This document shows positions 1-7,188 of a stretch of 13,732 nucleotides of DNA, one piece after another. Numbering within the stretch: the first letter of the stretch is position 1; each line of letters opens with the position of its first letter. Both the position numbers and the translations under genes were made by a program. Under the pieces are notes generated by a model. The model saw only the letters and a list, made by a program, of their open reading frames with translations. It was not told where the DNA came from and searched no databases. Origin of the DNA: Promethearchaeota archaeon (GTDB lineage: Archaea > Asgardarchaeota > Lokiarchaeia > Sigyniarchaeales > SOKP01). The stretch spans positions 1 to 13,732 of the forward strand of contig SDNM01000010.1 in assembly GCA_004524385.1 (NCBI GenBank). Direction: 5' to 3'.

Positions 1-1398
1 ATTCGTAATGTTAAAGTGGTTAAAAATATTCCTGATGAATTTACAAGACCAGCCGTTCGAAATACGACAATTGGAGAGGCTGAGGTTGAAGGAGACCAGA
101 TTATATGGACGATTGATTCATTAGAACCAGAAACCACTGTCATGTGTAAGTTCACCTGTGATATTATGGTAAGTGATATTGAGGCCAGAAAGACAGGACC
201 TATTGAAGTTAGTTATGAAGCCGCTTCCTCTTTTGCTGAAGGTCTAGGGATTGATAAATTTGATGCTTACACGAGCAACAGATTCTATATCGATATTATA
301 GAACAAGATGAAGCCCCAGGGGTATGGGATTGTAAACTAGTTTTTGAAAATATTTCTGAATTTATGGTTCAGCTTTTTAATGCTGATGTATTTGATCCGG
401 AGGATGAAAATACTAAATTCGTAGATATTGACCCTGAAGATGTTCCTGTCCTTCCTGCTGGAGCTCAATGGCATTCTTCAAAATGGCAATACGAATCTGA
501 AGAATATCCCTCCTTTAGGAAATTATTAGAATTTCGTGTAATGCCTGATTTTGTCACTACCGTTAATGGTATGATCTCTATTGGTGATGTTGAATTAGCT
601 ATTGCCAGTATGATTGGTGAAGTCAATTACACTCTTGGAGAGGAGCCTACAGAGAAGGAGATTGAGGATAGGATTCTTTGGGTTCCTACTTTTAAGGAGA
701 AGGATGTATTAGTAATACATAAACTAGAGAATAATGGTTCTGCACCATTTAACGAAGTTACTGTAAAACATCAATACTTCACCGATGAATTTCAAACTCC
801 TAACCCTGATGAAATAACACTGACATGGGATGGGAGTGAAGTTGAAATTTCTCCTAAGGCAGTTGATATTGAAGGCAATGTCCTTTCAATCTCATTTACC
901 GATTTAAAAGATTCCAGTACAGGGATGTTTGAACCTGAATCTACAATGGAGATAAAATATCCAATTCATTGTATAAATCCCGTAAAAGAAGCCCGATTTG
1001 AGTCTGAAGTTACTTATTTAGCTAACACTTTCCCATTAAGCCAAGAAATAGAAATTACTCCAGATGTTCCTGTAATCGAAGCTCAACATATAAGAAGAAA
1101 ATTCAGAGTTGGAAAGGAAGTAACTGCTATTGGTGCTCTTGGAAATTACAAGATTGTCCTAATGGTAGAAAACATTGGAGATATGGCTCTTCCAAACCTA
1201 ACCTTGTTAGATAAAGTCCCAGATAGTTTTGAGTATGGTGATTATGAGGGAGAACAACCAGAGATAACTGATGAAGTAGGAACCGATACGCTTAAATGGG
1301 CAATAGAAGAATTAGCTGAAGGCGAGAAAGTCGAGTTTGCCTACCAGATCCATGGTAAAGGAGAATATAGTCCATCTGAAGCACAACTTGCTTTCTAA
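1..1398 (+). CDS. Repeated beta-sandwich (DUF11/CARDB-like) protein, 5'-truncated
   Basis: The reading frame is open from the first base of the window, so the N-terminus, and any signal peptide, lies outside; the GTG at 16 is only an internal valine codon. The visible 465 residues look like about four copies of an Ig-like domain. The first copy (residues 1-75) and the last (about 367-465) match best: a 'NIPDEF' or 'KVPDSF' turn, then 'IIWTIDSLEPE' or 'LKWAIEELAEGE', then an alternating hydrophobic strand. Middle copies lie near residues 91-215 and 228-350, the latter containing 'LENNGSAPFNEV'. The 'VENIGD...LTLLDKVPD' pattern is typical of DUF11/CARDB modules, which usually form extended extracellular or structural proteins. 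The visible part is acidic, has only two cysteines, and shows no C-terminal membrane anchor, so surface location is not demonstrated. The function is unknown; a scaffold or binding role is an inference from the fold. Confidence 0.75.
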   Translation: MRNVKVVKNIPDEFTRPAVRNTTIGEAEVEGDQIIWTIDSLEPETTVMCKFTCDIMVSDIEARKTGPIEVSYEAASSFAEGLGIDKFDAYTSNRFYIDIIEQDEAPGVWDCKLVFENISEFMVQLFNADVFDPEDENTKFVDIDPEDVPVLPAGAQWHSSKWQYESEEYPSFRKLLEFRVMPDFVTTVNGMISIGDVELAIASMIGEVNYTLGEEPTEKEIEDRILWVPTFKEKDVLVIHKLENNGSAPFNEVTVKHQYFTDEFQTPNPDEITLTWDGSEVEISPKAVDIEGNVLSISFTDLKDSSTGMFEPESTMEIKYPIHCINPVKEARFESEVTYLANTFPLSQEIEITPDVPVIEAQHIRRKFRVGKEVTAIGALGNYKIVLMVENIGDMALPNLTLLDKVPDSFEYGDYEGEQPEITDEVGTDTLKWAIEELAEGEKVEFAYQIHGKGEYSPSEAQLAF

Positions 1399-1423
1399 GA
1401 AAAGACAAATTAAATCTATTAAT

Positions 1424-1445
1424 ATTTTTATTTTTTTTATTTTTA
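1424..1445 (+). terminator. T-rich archaeal-type terminator
   Basis: Just after the stop codon of the beta-sandwich gene there is a run of T blocks (five, eight and five T, separated by A), with no clear hairpin. Archaeal RNA polymerase terminates at such oligo-T tracts. The placement 25-50 nt after the stop fits termination of that gene, but the assignment rests on composition only. Confidence 0.4.
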
Positions 1446-1572
1446 CATATTTTTCTAAACTTCAATGAACTTTTTTTAATAATAAAAGCATAAATTTAAT
1501 TAGTCAAAATTAAATAATTTCACCCTATTCTCTTAATAATTAACTTTTGATAATTAGCTATCTGAAAGAATT

Positions 1573-3231
1573 ATGATAAGGAAATTGTATCATCAAAATT
1601 GGATTTTTGATTGCCCAGATGCGGTAATGACTTGTTCTATTTTAAAATGTAATGAGGAAACATTTTTTATATTTGGAGGACACGATAAAACTCTACACTT
1701 CATGGATAATGAATTGGTGATACATGATGAGGTAGCCTTTGATGGATGGTGTAGATGTACCTATCCAATAGACTTAGATGGTGATGGATGCGATGAATTA
1801 CTTGTTGGTACAGGGGATGGAAGATGTATTGTTTTAAAATTGAATAAAAAAGCAAAAAAATTAGAGGGTATCATGAATTATAAGCTCAGCGGTATGATTA
1901 ATAGCTGTGCTGCTGGAGATTTGTCTGGTGATAATAATATCGAATTAATGTTTGGTGGGGAGGATAAAACCTTAAGAGTATTTAAAAACGTTTTTTCTGA
2001 AAAGCCGTTCTTAACTTTTTATTATGATTCATGGGTAACCGCATGTTGCTTTGGCTATTTAAAGATTCCAGAATTTGAAAAACCTGTTGCTTCATTATTG
2101 GTAGGAACAAGAAATGGTTTGCTCCAATTAATATATATGAAGAATGATAATCCAGAAATTCTTTGGCAACAAAATGTTTATGCTGAAATTAATGATATAA
2201 AAATAGGTGATATAACAAATGATGGTTTAAATGAAATTATTATAGCCTCAGACGATTCATATGTAAAAATTTATGATTCTAAAGGAAAGAGAATTAAATT
2301 TATATTTATTGAAGAAGTCATTAAGGGGCAAAAAAAAAAGAGTCCTAAAAGACTAAATCGCCCGAAATCACTCCTTATTGAAGATATCGATGGCGATAAA
2401 GCAAATGAAATTGTAGTTGGATGTGCCGATGGAACTTTAAGAATTTTTCATAATATAAAATTAAAATCCAAAGATATTGAGTTAAAATGGAAAACGACAA
2501 CTAAACTTTCTGCCTCGATTAAAAATATATGTGCTTGTATGAACAAGGAACAAAAAGTAAAAAGCATAATTTATGGAGGATATGAGCGTACTATTAGAAA
2601 TATTTCTGATTTTGAATGGGGGAAAAAACCACTTCTTAAAATTCCTATAAAATTTAGAATTCCTCAAGTTTCTATAAAAGAACAATCAAATCAATCCGAG
2701 GAAATTTTGAAAATTAAAAAAGTTCCAACAAACTTGAGGGGATTTATCAAAGAATTGCTTGATAAGCAAGGATTTTATATGACCTTAGACTTGTTAATTA
2801 GCGATTTAATGGACAAGGGTTATACTCGAAAGGAAATCAATGAAGAATTAGAATTCTTAAAAAGTAAAGGTGCTATGTGCTATGAAAAAGTGGATATAGA
2901 TGCCTGGTGTTTAGTGAATGAATTAATTGATGAATTGAATAAAACTGAGGCGATAAAATCAAAAAAACCTCATAAAATCGAAGAAGGTATTACAGAAAAA
3001 TCTGAAGAACCTGAAGCTTTAACCTCTGATAAAACGGAGGATATAGATGAGATCATAATTAATATTTTAAAAGAAAAGAAAACCATACCAACAAAAGAGG
3101 AACTGGTTTCTTCAGTTTCTTCAAAAGGATATAATAAAGATGCTATTAATCAAAGGATAAATGCTCTCAAAAATAAAAATAAAATCAAATTTTCAAGAAG
3201 CGATCCTCGTGGATGGAGTATTGTAGATTAA
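1573..3231 (+). CDS. FG-GAP beta-propeller protein with two C-terminal winged-helix domains
   Basis: This is a 552-residue protein of no known function. Residues 1 to about 350 form repeated propeller blades. Four carry calcium-loop-like sequences followed by a 'VGxxDGxxxI' strand: 'DLDGDGCDE' (67-75), 'DLSGDNNIE' (116-124), 'DITNDGLNE' (213-221) and 'DIDGDKANE' (271-279). Further blades show 'GGHDKTLHF' (35-43), 'VGTRNGLLQL' and 'GGYERTIRNI' (335-344). Residues 386-449 and 490-552 are two copies of a winged-helix-like unit, each with a helix, a 'KGY(T/N)...I' recognition-helix stretch, a 'LK(S/N)K' turn and a terminal aromatic wing (DAWCLV, RGWSIV). A charged linker (450-489) joins them. There is no signal peptide or membrane segment, so it is probably cytosolic, unlike integrin-type FG-GAP proteins. 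In overall plan it recalls eukaryotic intracellular propellers such as ITFG2 or BBSome subunits, but that link is inference. It stands alone in its orientation, followed by a hairpin terminator. Confidence 0.85.
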   Translation: MIRKLYHQNWIFDCPDAVMTCSILKCNEETFFIFGGHDKTLHFMDNELVIHDEVAFDGWCRCTYPIDLDGDGCDELLVGTGDGRCIVLKLNKKAKKLEGIMNYKLSGMINSCAAGDLSGDNNIELMFGGEDKTLRVFKNVFSEKPFLTFYYDSWVTACCFGYLKIPEFEKPVASLLVGTRNGLLQLIYMKNDNPEILWQQNVYAEINDIKIGDITNDGLNEIIIASDDSYVKIYDSKGKRIKFIFIEEVIKGQKKKSPKRLNRPKSLLIEDIDGDKANEIVVGCADGTLRIFHNIKLKSKDIELKWKTTTKLSASIKNICACMNKEQKVKSIIYGGYERTIRNISDFEWGKKPLLKIPIKFRIPQVSIKEQSNQSEEILKIKKVPTNLRGFIKELLDKQGFYMTLDLLISDLMDKGYTRKEINEELEFLKSKGAMCYEKVDIDAWCLVNELIDELNKTEAIKSKKPHKIEEGITEKSEEPEALTSDKTEDIDEIIINILKEKKTIPTKEELVSSVSSKGYNKDAINQRINALKNKNKIKFSRSDPRGWSIVD

Positions 3232-3250
3232 TGCTGGGTAATAAAATAAA

Positions 3251-3285
3251 CTTTTAGATTCTCCTAAAAGGATTCAAATATTTTT
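3251..3285 (+). terminator. Hairpin plus T-run terminator after the propeller gene
   Basis: A perfect 7-bp inverted repeat, CTTTTAG (3251-3257) and CTAAAAG (3264-3270) with a 6-nt loop, begins 19 nt after the propeller stop codon. It is followed by a T run near 3280-3285. It lies between genes that converge, so it probably ends the plus-strand transcript. The stem is AT-rich and weak. Confidence 0.45.
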
Positions 3286-3357
3286 AAGTTAGTGAAATCC
3301 CTATTATAATACTGTTAAATAAATCTCTGAATGATGGACTTTCATTTACTAATTAAT

Positions 3358-3792
3358 TTAAAAAAAATATTCTCTTATTCTATCTTTAAAAGGTTGAAAT
3401 AAATTAATATCTGTAAAATCTTCATTTTGATATTTTTGAATGAAATTTTCTAAGATGGGGTTTGTTTTCAGCAAAAATTTCTGCACATTTTTATCTGGGT
3501 TTTTTTTTTTCTTTTCAATTAATCCATACATAATAATAGGTTCAGCAGAATTAGCATCTTTACTTTTTATTCTTGAGAACTTAAAGACAAACAATATGTT
3601 GCCACTTTCTAAATATTCCAAATTATTATTATTAAAGGCGCTCTTTGCAAATGTACTAATTGCAGATATAAACGCACCTCTTAGATCTTTCTTTTCACCT
3701 AAATCTTTTTGAGTTGGTAGTTCTTTAAAGGTGTGACTAACTATGGTAAATCCACGAAGTATGAATCCAATTTCATAAATTAATTCTTTTAT
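3358..3792 (-). CDS. Small longin/roadblock-like protein, copy 1; no standard start codon
   Basis: Reading the minus strand past the first permissible internal start (TTG at 3621) gives a frame that stays open to a TGA at 3801-3799. The full translation aligns end to end with the neighbour at 3906-4331. Shared blocks include 'EIG...RG', 'KDLRG', 'EYLESGN' and 'YGLIEKKKK', followed by a helix ending in a tyrosine and 'DFT'. At the position of the sister gene's ATG, this copy reads ATA (3792-3790), and no ATG, GTG or TTG lies in frame before residue 58. It is either translated from ATA (144 residues), shortened to 87 residues from TTG 3621, or a young pseudogene that has lost its start. The rest of the frame is intact with no internal stop. 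A TATA-like stretch near 3812-3820 (minus) still lies 20-30 nt upstream. For the fold assignment see copy 2. Confidence 0.6.
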   Translation of the reverse strand: MKELIYEIGFILRGFTIVSHTFKELPTQKDLGEKKDLRGAFISAISTFAKSAFNNNNLEYLESGNILFVFKFSRIKSKDANSAEPIIMYGLIEKKKKNPDKNVQKFLLKTNPILENFIQKYQNEDFTDINLFQPFKDRIREYFF

Positions 3793-3828
3793 GGAATTTC
3801 ACTTTTTTAGAATTTTAAATTATCAAAA

Positions 3829-3844
3829 TATTTCTTAAGAAATA
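3829..3844. repeat. 16-bp perfect palindrome between the two longin-like paralogues
   Basis: TATTTCTTAAGAAATA is its own reverse complement. It lies in the spacer between the two minus-strand paralogues, about 37 nt upstream of the copy 1 coding start. It could be an operator for a dimeric regulator or part of a weak terminator for copy 2. In such AT-rich DNA a chance palindrome is also possible. Confidence 0.3.
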
Positions 3845-3905
3845 ATAAAACAATATTTCTATTTAACTTTCATCAATATCAAGAAGGAATCTCTTCAATA
3901 AATTT

Positions 3906-4331
3906 CTATAATCCATATAATTCAAATTCAAAATCTACAGTTCGATATAATTCATTTGTAAAATCTAAATTAGTATATCTTTTAAGGAATAATTCTATTA
4001 GAGGTTCTACCTTTTTTAAAAAATATTTAACTTGTTTATCTTGTTTTTTCTTTTTTTCAATCAAACCGTAAAAGATTAGGGGTTCTTTGGAAGGATTATC
4101 TTTTGTCTTAATTTCACTAATTTTAAAAATAAATAAAAAATTCCCTGATTCTAAATATTCTAAAGCATCATCAGTATAAGTTTTTGAAACGAATAAATTT
4201 ATTGCACTAAAAAAGGAGCCTCTTAAATCTTTATGTGGAGCAATGTTTTTTTTATCGGGAATTTGTTTTAAATGGCGATTGACTAAGGTCGCACCTCTGA
4301 ACACTATTCCGATCTCATGTAGGTATTTCAA
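3906..4331 (-). CDS. Small longin/roadblock-like protein, copy 2
   Basis: This encodes a 141-residue soluble protein starting at an ATG (4331). The order of elements fits a longin/roadblock (profilin-like) alpha-beta fold: a first strand with 'EIGIVFRGATLV' (residues 6-17); a central helix with 'DLRGSFFSAINLFV'; then 'LEYLESGNFLFIFKI', which looks like paired strands; 'PLIFYGLIEKKKK', another strand; and a last helix with 'VKYFLKKVEPLIELFLKRY'. The pattern of a helix containing 'F.SAI..F' followed by 'Y..SGN..F.F' resembles small Asgard longin/roadblock proteins, which in known cases partner with small Ras-like GTPases. No GTPase lies in this window, so any partner is unknown. It is a tandem duplicate of the gene at 3358-3792. 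The family is assigned from pattern only; a structure search would be needed to confirm it. Confidence 0.7.
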   Translation of the reverse strand: MKYLHEIGIVFRGATLVNRHLKQIPDKKNIAPHKDLRGSFFSAINLFVSKTYTDDALEYLESGNFLFIFKISEIKTKDNPSKEPLIFYGLIEKKKKQDKQVKYFLKKVEPLIELFLKRYTNLDFTNELYRTVDFEFELYGL

Positions 4332-4425
4332 TTTTTTATCAGATATTCCTTATTATTTAGAATAAAATTTTTATTTAATTAATAGGTATATAACTATTTA
4401 GCAAACTTCTATTATAGATTTAGTT

Positions 4426-5136
4426 CTAACGAAGTTTTCTATTTAACCTTTTTATTAAATCTTGAGTTTGAACAACATAAACGAATATTAATTCCATAGC
4501 ACGCAATGCGGCGTTATGAAGCTTTTCTGACCATCCAGCAGTCGCATCGTCTACTACAAAGACATTATACCCTAAATCAGATGCAATTCTACTAGTATTC
4601 TCAACGCACATATGAGTAACAACTCCTGTCACTATTACTGTTTCTATTCCAAGGCTTTTTAATTGATGGTCAAGATCAGTAGAGGAGAAAGTACCACTAG
4701 TAGTTTTTAATAGGATAACATCGTTTCCTTTGGGAGGCAATTCTGGGATAATTTCGGCATTTTGATCGTCTTTACTTGGAAAGATACATTCTCCTATTGT
4801 TTGCTCAGCATATTTATTGAGTGTGCGAATATGGATGGCGTAATCTTTTCGATCTGGTCTATTTGAAGCAAATTTTGTATAAAAAACTGGAAGGTCATGT
4901 GCTTGAAAAAACTCAAGTAATTCTTTTATATTAGGTATAACTAAATTCTCTACTCTGTTTAAAAAATATTCAAGCATCCCTGGCGAAAATTTTTCAAATA
5001 GTTTAGCTACTGGTGAATGTCCTTTGACTTGATAATCTTGCATATCGATTATAATTAGCGCACAAGTTTGCGGATTAATAACGGGTTTTAAACCCCTTCT
5101 AACTTTCAGGAACAGGTCTATTTTTTCCTCAGTCAT
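4426..5136 (-). CDS. Isochorismatase-family cysteine hydrolase
   Basis: This 236-residue protein has the full catalytic triad of the cysteine hydrolase superfamily that includes isochorismatase, nicotinamidase and N-carbamoylsarcosine amidase. D31 lies in 'ALIIIDMQDYQ', K144 in 'LLKTTSGTF', and C177 in 'GVVTHMCVENTSR', with the usual paired valines that form the cis-peptide before the cysteine. 'VFVVDDATAGWS' (193-203) follows as in family members. The N-terminal extension of about 24 residues before the first strand and the overall length are normal. These enzymes hydrolyse amides or vinyl ethers; here the substrate cannot be read from the sequence. The nicotinamidase metal-site motif is not evident, so nicotinamidase is not favoured. 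It is a cytosolic, probably single-gene unit, divergent from the membrane protein at 5317. Confidence 0.9.
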   Translation of the reverse strand: MTEEKIDLFLKVRRGLKPVINPQTCALIIIDMQDYQVKGHSPVAKLFEKFSPGMLEYFLNRVENLVIPNIKELLEFFQAHDLPVFYTKFASNRPDRKDYAIHIRTLNKYAEQTIGECIFPSKDDQNAEIIPELPPKGNDVILLKTTSGTFSSTDLDHQLKSLGIETVIVTGVVTHMCVENTSRIASDLGYNVFVVDDATAGWSEKLHNAALRAMELIFVYVVQTQDLIKRLNRKLR

Positions 5137-5164
5137 TTTAGGTTTTCCACGAATAATATTATAG

Positions 5165-5172
5165 TTTATAAC
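5165..5172 (-). promoter_or_regulatory. TATA-like box for the isochorismatase-family gene
   Basis: On the minus strand the sequence AGTTATAAAC sits about 29-36 nt before the ATG at 5136. This spacing would put the transcript start within a few bases of the coding start, giving a very short leader, as is common in archaea. No Shine-Dalgarno motif precedes the ATG, which fits. Confidence 0.35.
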
Positions 5173-5316
5173 TTCTTTTAAACATATAAAATTTGATATT
5201 TTAAAAATAATTCATAATAAAACTTAAATCTATACAAACGATTAAGATGATTAGGAGATATTTTATATTTTCAGAAAAGAAATTGTTAATAATAAAATAG
5301 TTTAGTTGATAAGAAT

Positions 5317-6498
5317 ATGGCAGTATTGATTTGGAATCCTATTGAAAGAGCCCTATGGGGTTTAGCAATAGGTATAGGAGTGATTTGTGCTGGATTTTAT
5401 ATCAATAGGGGAGTGCAAAGAGAAAATCGTTGGGAAAAAACCTTGATGACGGGATTTGGAATGTTTATCCTTTGTTTATCGATAGCTAGAATATTTTATT
5501 TTCTTGGCGAAATGGAAATTATTGGAGCTTATAAAAAACAAGGATTCTATGGTGACTACTCAAAAGTTTCTTCAAGTTATGAAATTTACAATAGGATGTA
5601 TTACTTAGTAATCGATATAGGGTTAATCTTTTTCTTCTTTCTCTTTGAATCTTACATTAAGCGAACAAAATTTCTTTTAACAATCGTAAGTGTGGTTATG
5701 GCTATAATTATTCAAATAGTTCCATTTAATTCTGCATACATGCTACATAATTATATTTTTTTCCCTTTTAGTATGCTTATATTTATCATAATGTTTCTTT
5801 TATTAGCAAAAAATTCTCAGAGAGAGTTTAAGGCCGTAGCACCTCTAATCTTGTCTGGACTAATGATGGGTGCTTTAGCGGCAGTATATAGTGGACCAGA
5901 ATTTAAGGAACTAGGGGTAATCCCATTAGTAATCCCACCTATTCTTTTTACTTTTGCAATACTGCTTCTCATAGCACCAATAGTAATTGATCCAGAGAAT
6001 ATCTCAGAATCTTTTATTTATGGGGTAATTGGATTTCTTGTTTTTTTTATCGGAATAATGACTATAATATTCTTTTACACAACAGCACTTGAGTTGTTTA
6101 TACCAATTGTGGCCATAATTACGGTTCTTATTTACTTCTTTTTGAAAATAATAAAGGTGATGAGAACTGCTGAAGCTGATAGAATTAAAAATGATGTTCC
6201 CTCTGTACTAGGGATGTTTGCTCGACCTAAAAAGTTAACAGAAGAGGAGGTATCAATCTCCAAAGAAAAAAAAACATGTTTGGTTTGTAAAGGAAGATTG
6301 GTCAGAGCTATGTATATCTGCCCAGAATGCAGTACTTTCTATTGTAATAAATGTTCTGACGCATTGGTGAATTTGGAAAATGCATGTTGGGTATGTGGGA
6401 CTGCCATTGATGAGTCAAAACCTGTTAAATCTTTCGAACCAGAGATAAAAGAGAAGAAGAAAAAAGCTGATAAGTTAAAAAAACAGAAAGGAAAATAA
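5317..6498 (+). CDS. Multi-pass membrane protein with cytosolic RING-like zinc module
   Basis: This 393-residue protein has about eight or nine hydrophobic segments, near residues 12-29, 45-63, 93-111, 118-136, 146-164, 174-191, 202-224, 232-255 and 258-278. A soluble tail follows. It contains four CxxC pairs: C321/C324, C335/C338, C343/C346 and C357/C360. The spacing is C-x2-C-x10-C-x2-C-x4-C-x2-C-x10-C-x2-C, which fits a cross-brace or treble-clef zinc module binding two zincs, as in RING/FYVE-like domains. The last 25 residues are lysine-rich. Which side the tail faces is not shown, though positive charge suggests the cytosol. RING-like tails on membrane proteins act in ubiquitin transfer in eukaryotes; Asgard archaea also encode ubiquitin-system parts, but E3 activity here is speculation, and a structural zinc ribbon is equally possible. 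No function is recognised for the membrane part. ATG 5317 is the first good start. Confidence 0.8.
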   Translation: MAVLIWNPIERALWGLAIGIGVICAGFYINRGVQRENRWEKTLMTGFGMFILCLSIARIFYFLGEMEIIGAYKKQGFYGDYSKVSSSYEIYNRMYYLVIDIGLIFFFFLFESYIKRTKFLLTIVSVVMAIIIQIVPFNSAYMLHNYIFFPFSMLIFIIMFLLLAKNSQREFKAVAPLILSGLMMGALAAVYSGPEFKELGVIPLVIPPILFTFAILLLIAPIVIDPENISESFIYGVIGFLVFFIGIMTIIFFYTTALELFIPIVAIITVLIYFFLKIIKVMRTAEADRIKNDVPSVLGMFARPKKLTEEEVSISKEKKTCLVCKGRLVRAMYICPECSTFYCNKCSDALVNLENACWVCGTAIDESKPVKSFEPEIKEKKKKADKLKKQKGK

Positions 6499-6855
6499 TG
6501 CTTGTAAAGATTTATGAGGTACAAATTTTAGAGATATAAATTCTATTAATCTGTATATGGAAAATAAAATTTGGGAAAAAAAATGTTATAAATATGTAAT
6601 ATTTGGCGTAGATCAAATAAAAAAAACTAACATCGTTCGAGCTAAAAAAGAAATGGCAATAAGTTGCTATAATCTTATAACAATTTTTTAAAATAAAAAG
6701 CCAAATACTTATATTTTTGTATTCTCTGAATAATGTTAATAAAACTCTAATTTTAAAATTAAAAATTTTTATACTAATAATGCCTAAATTTTATTATAAT
6801 TATAATTTTAAAATCTAAAAAATTTTTAAATCACTATTAGAAAAGGGGTAAGAAG
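6499..6855 (+). other. AT-rich intergenic spacer before the zinc-finger gene
   Basis: This 357-nt stretch is very AT-rich and holds no recognisable RNA gene or repeat array. It contains one short open frame (6557-6691, listed separately) and several A/T blocks near 6745-6830 that could include the promoter of the downstream gene; 'TTTTTAAAT' lies about 25-35 nt before its ATG. A short GC-richer patch near 6603-6642 stands out from the surrounding sequence. Confidence 0.5.
6557..6691 (+). CDS. Possible small protein of 44 residues (weak)
   Basis: An ATG-started frame runs for 44 codons to TAA inside the spacer. The product begins 'MENKIWEKKCYKYVIFGVDQ' and is lysine-rich with two cysteines. 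There is no convincing ribosome binding site or family match. Frames of this length arise easily by chance in AT-rich DNA, so it is listed only because it covers the GC-richer patch in the spacer. Confidence 0.12.
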   Translation: MENKIWEKKCYKYVIFGVDQIKKTNIVRAKKEMAISCYNLITIF

Positions 6856-7098
6856 ATGGCTAATGATGAAAGTCGTAAGTGTCCCTACTGTGGTGCGCTC
6901 CTGCAACACCCATATTGGCAACATATACAGTCAAATCACCCAGCAGAATATTCTAAAAACGAAACATGGATACAGCTTTATAAGGATTATACATCCATGG
7001 GAATGGATGAGTCAATGTCTTTAATGGTCATCTCAGAATTATTTAACCAAGATATGGATGATGTAAAATCTTATTTAAAAGAGAATAAAATCATATAA
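6856..7098 (+). CDS. Small C2H2 zinc-finger protein
   Basis: This 80-residue protein has one zinc finger near its N-terminus: C9-x2-C12-x10-H23-x4-H28, in 'KCPYCGALLQHPYWQHIQSNH'-like context, close to the classic C2H2 spacing of x12 and x3-5. Behind it are two or three predicted helices (residues 38-78) with no second finger. Single-finger small proteins of this kind in archaea may bind DNA, RNA or protein; nothing in the sequence decides which. It is preceded by a G-rich tract, AGGGG, 11 nt before the ATG, one of the better Shine-Dalgarno-like sites in the window. It converges with the acidic-protein gene at 7189. Confidence 0.7.
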   Translation: MANDESRKCPYCGALLQHPYWQHIQSNHPAEYSKNETWIQLYKDYTSMGMDESMSLMVISELFNQDMDDVKSYLKENKII

Positions 7099-7114
7099 TT
7101 TCCTTTTTTAACTA

Positions 7115-7139
7115 TTTCTATTAAAATGATAAATAGAAA
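7115..7139. terminator. Inverted repeat between convergent genes
   Basis: An 8-bp perfect inverted repeat, TTTCTATT (7115-7122) and AATAGAAA (7132-7139) with a 9-nt loop, lies 17 nt past the zinc-finger gene stop. The gene at 7189-7485 runs towards it from the other side. It may act as a terminator in both directions, but the stem is AT-rich and lacks a strong T run after it on the plus strand. Confidence 0.3.
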
Positions 7140-7188
7140 AATAAAAAGAATTCTAAAGTTTTATATAAATTAAATTATCAACTATGAG

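Noticed and set aside
2482..2685. Minus-strand open frame of 67 codons inside the propeller gene
   Set aside because: Its product is low-complexity phenylalanine/asparagine-rich sequence, opposite strong propeller coding sequence.
3440..3712. Plus-strand open frame of 90 codons opposite longin-like copy 1
   Set aside because: The minus strand has a clear paralogue with conserved blocks; the plus frame is a hydrophobic antisense of lysine-rich codons.
6339..6524. Minus-strand open frame opposite the RING-like tail
   Set aside because: The opposite strand carries eight regularly spaced cysteines; this frame is its antisense with phenylalanine runs.
6630..6642. T-loop-like GTTCGAGC suggesting a tRNA
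   Set aside because: No acceptor, D or anticodon stems can be drawn around it.
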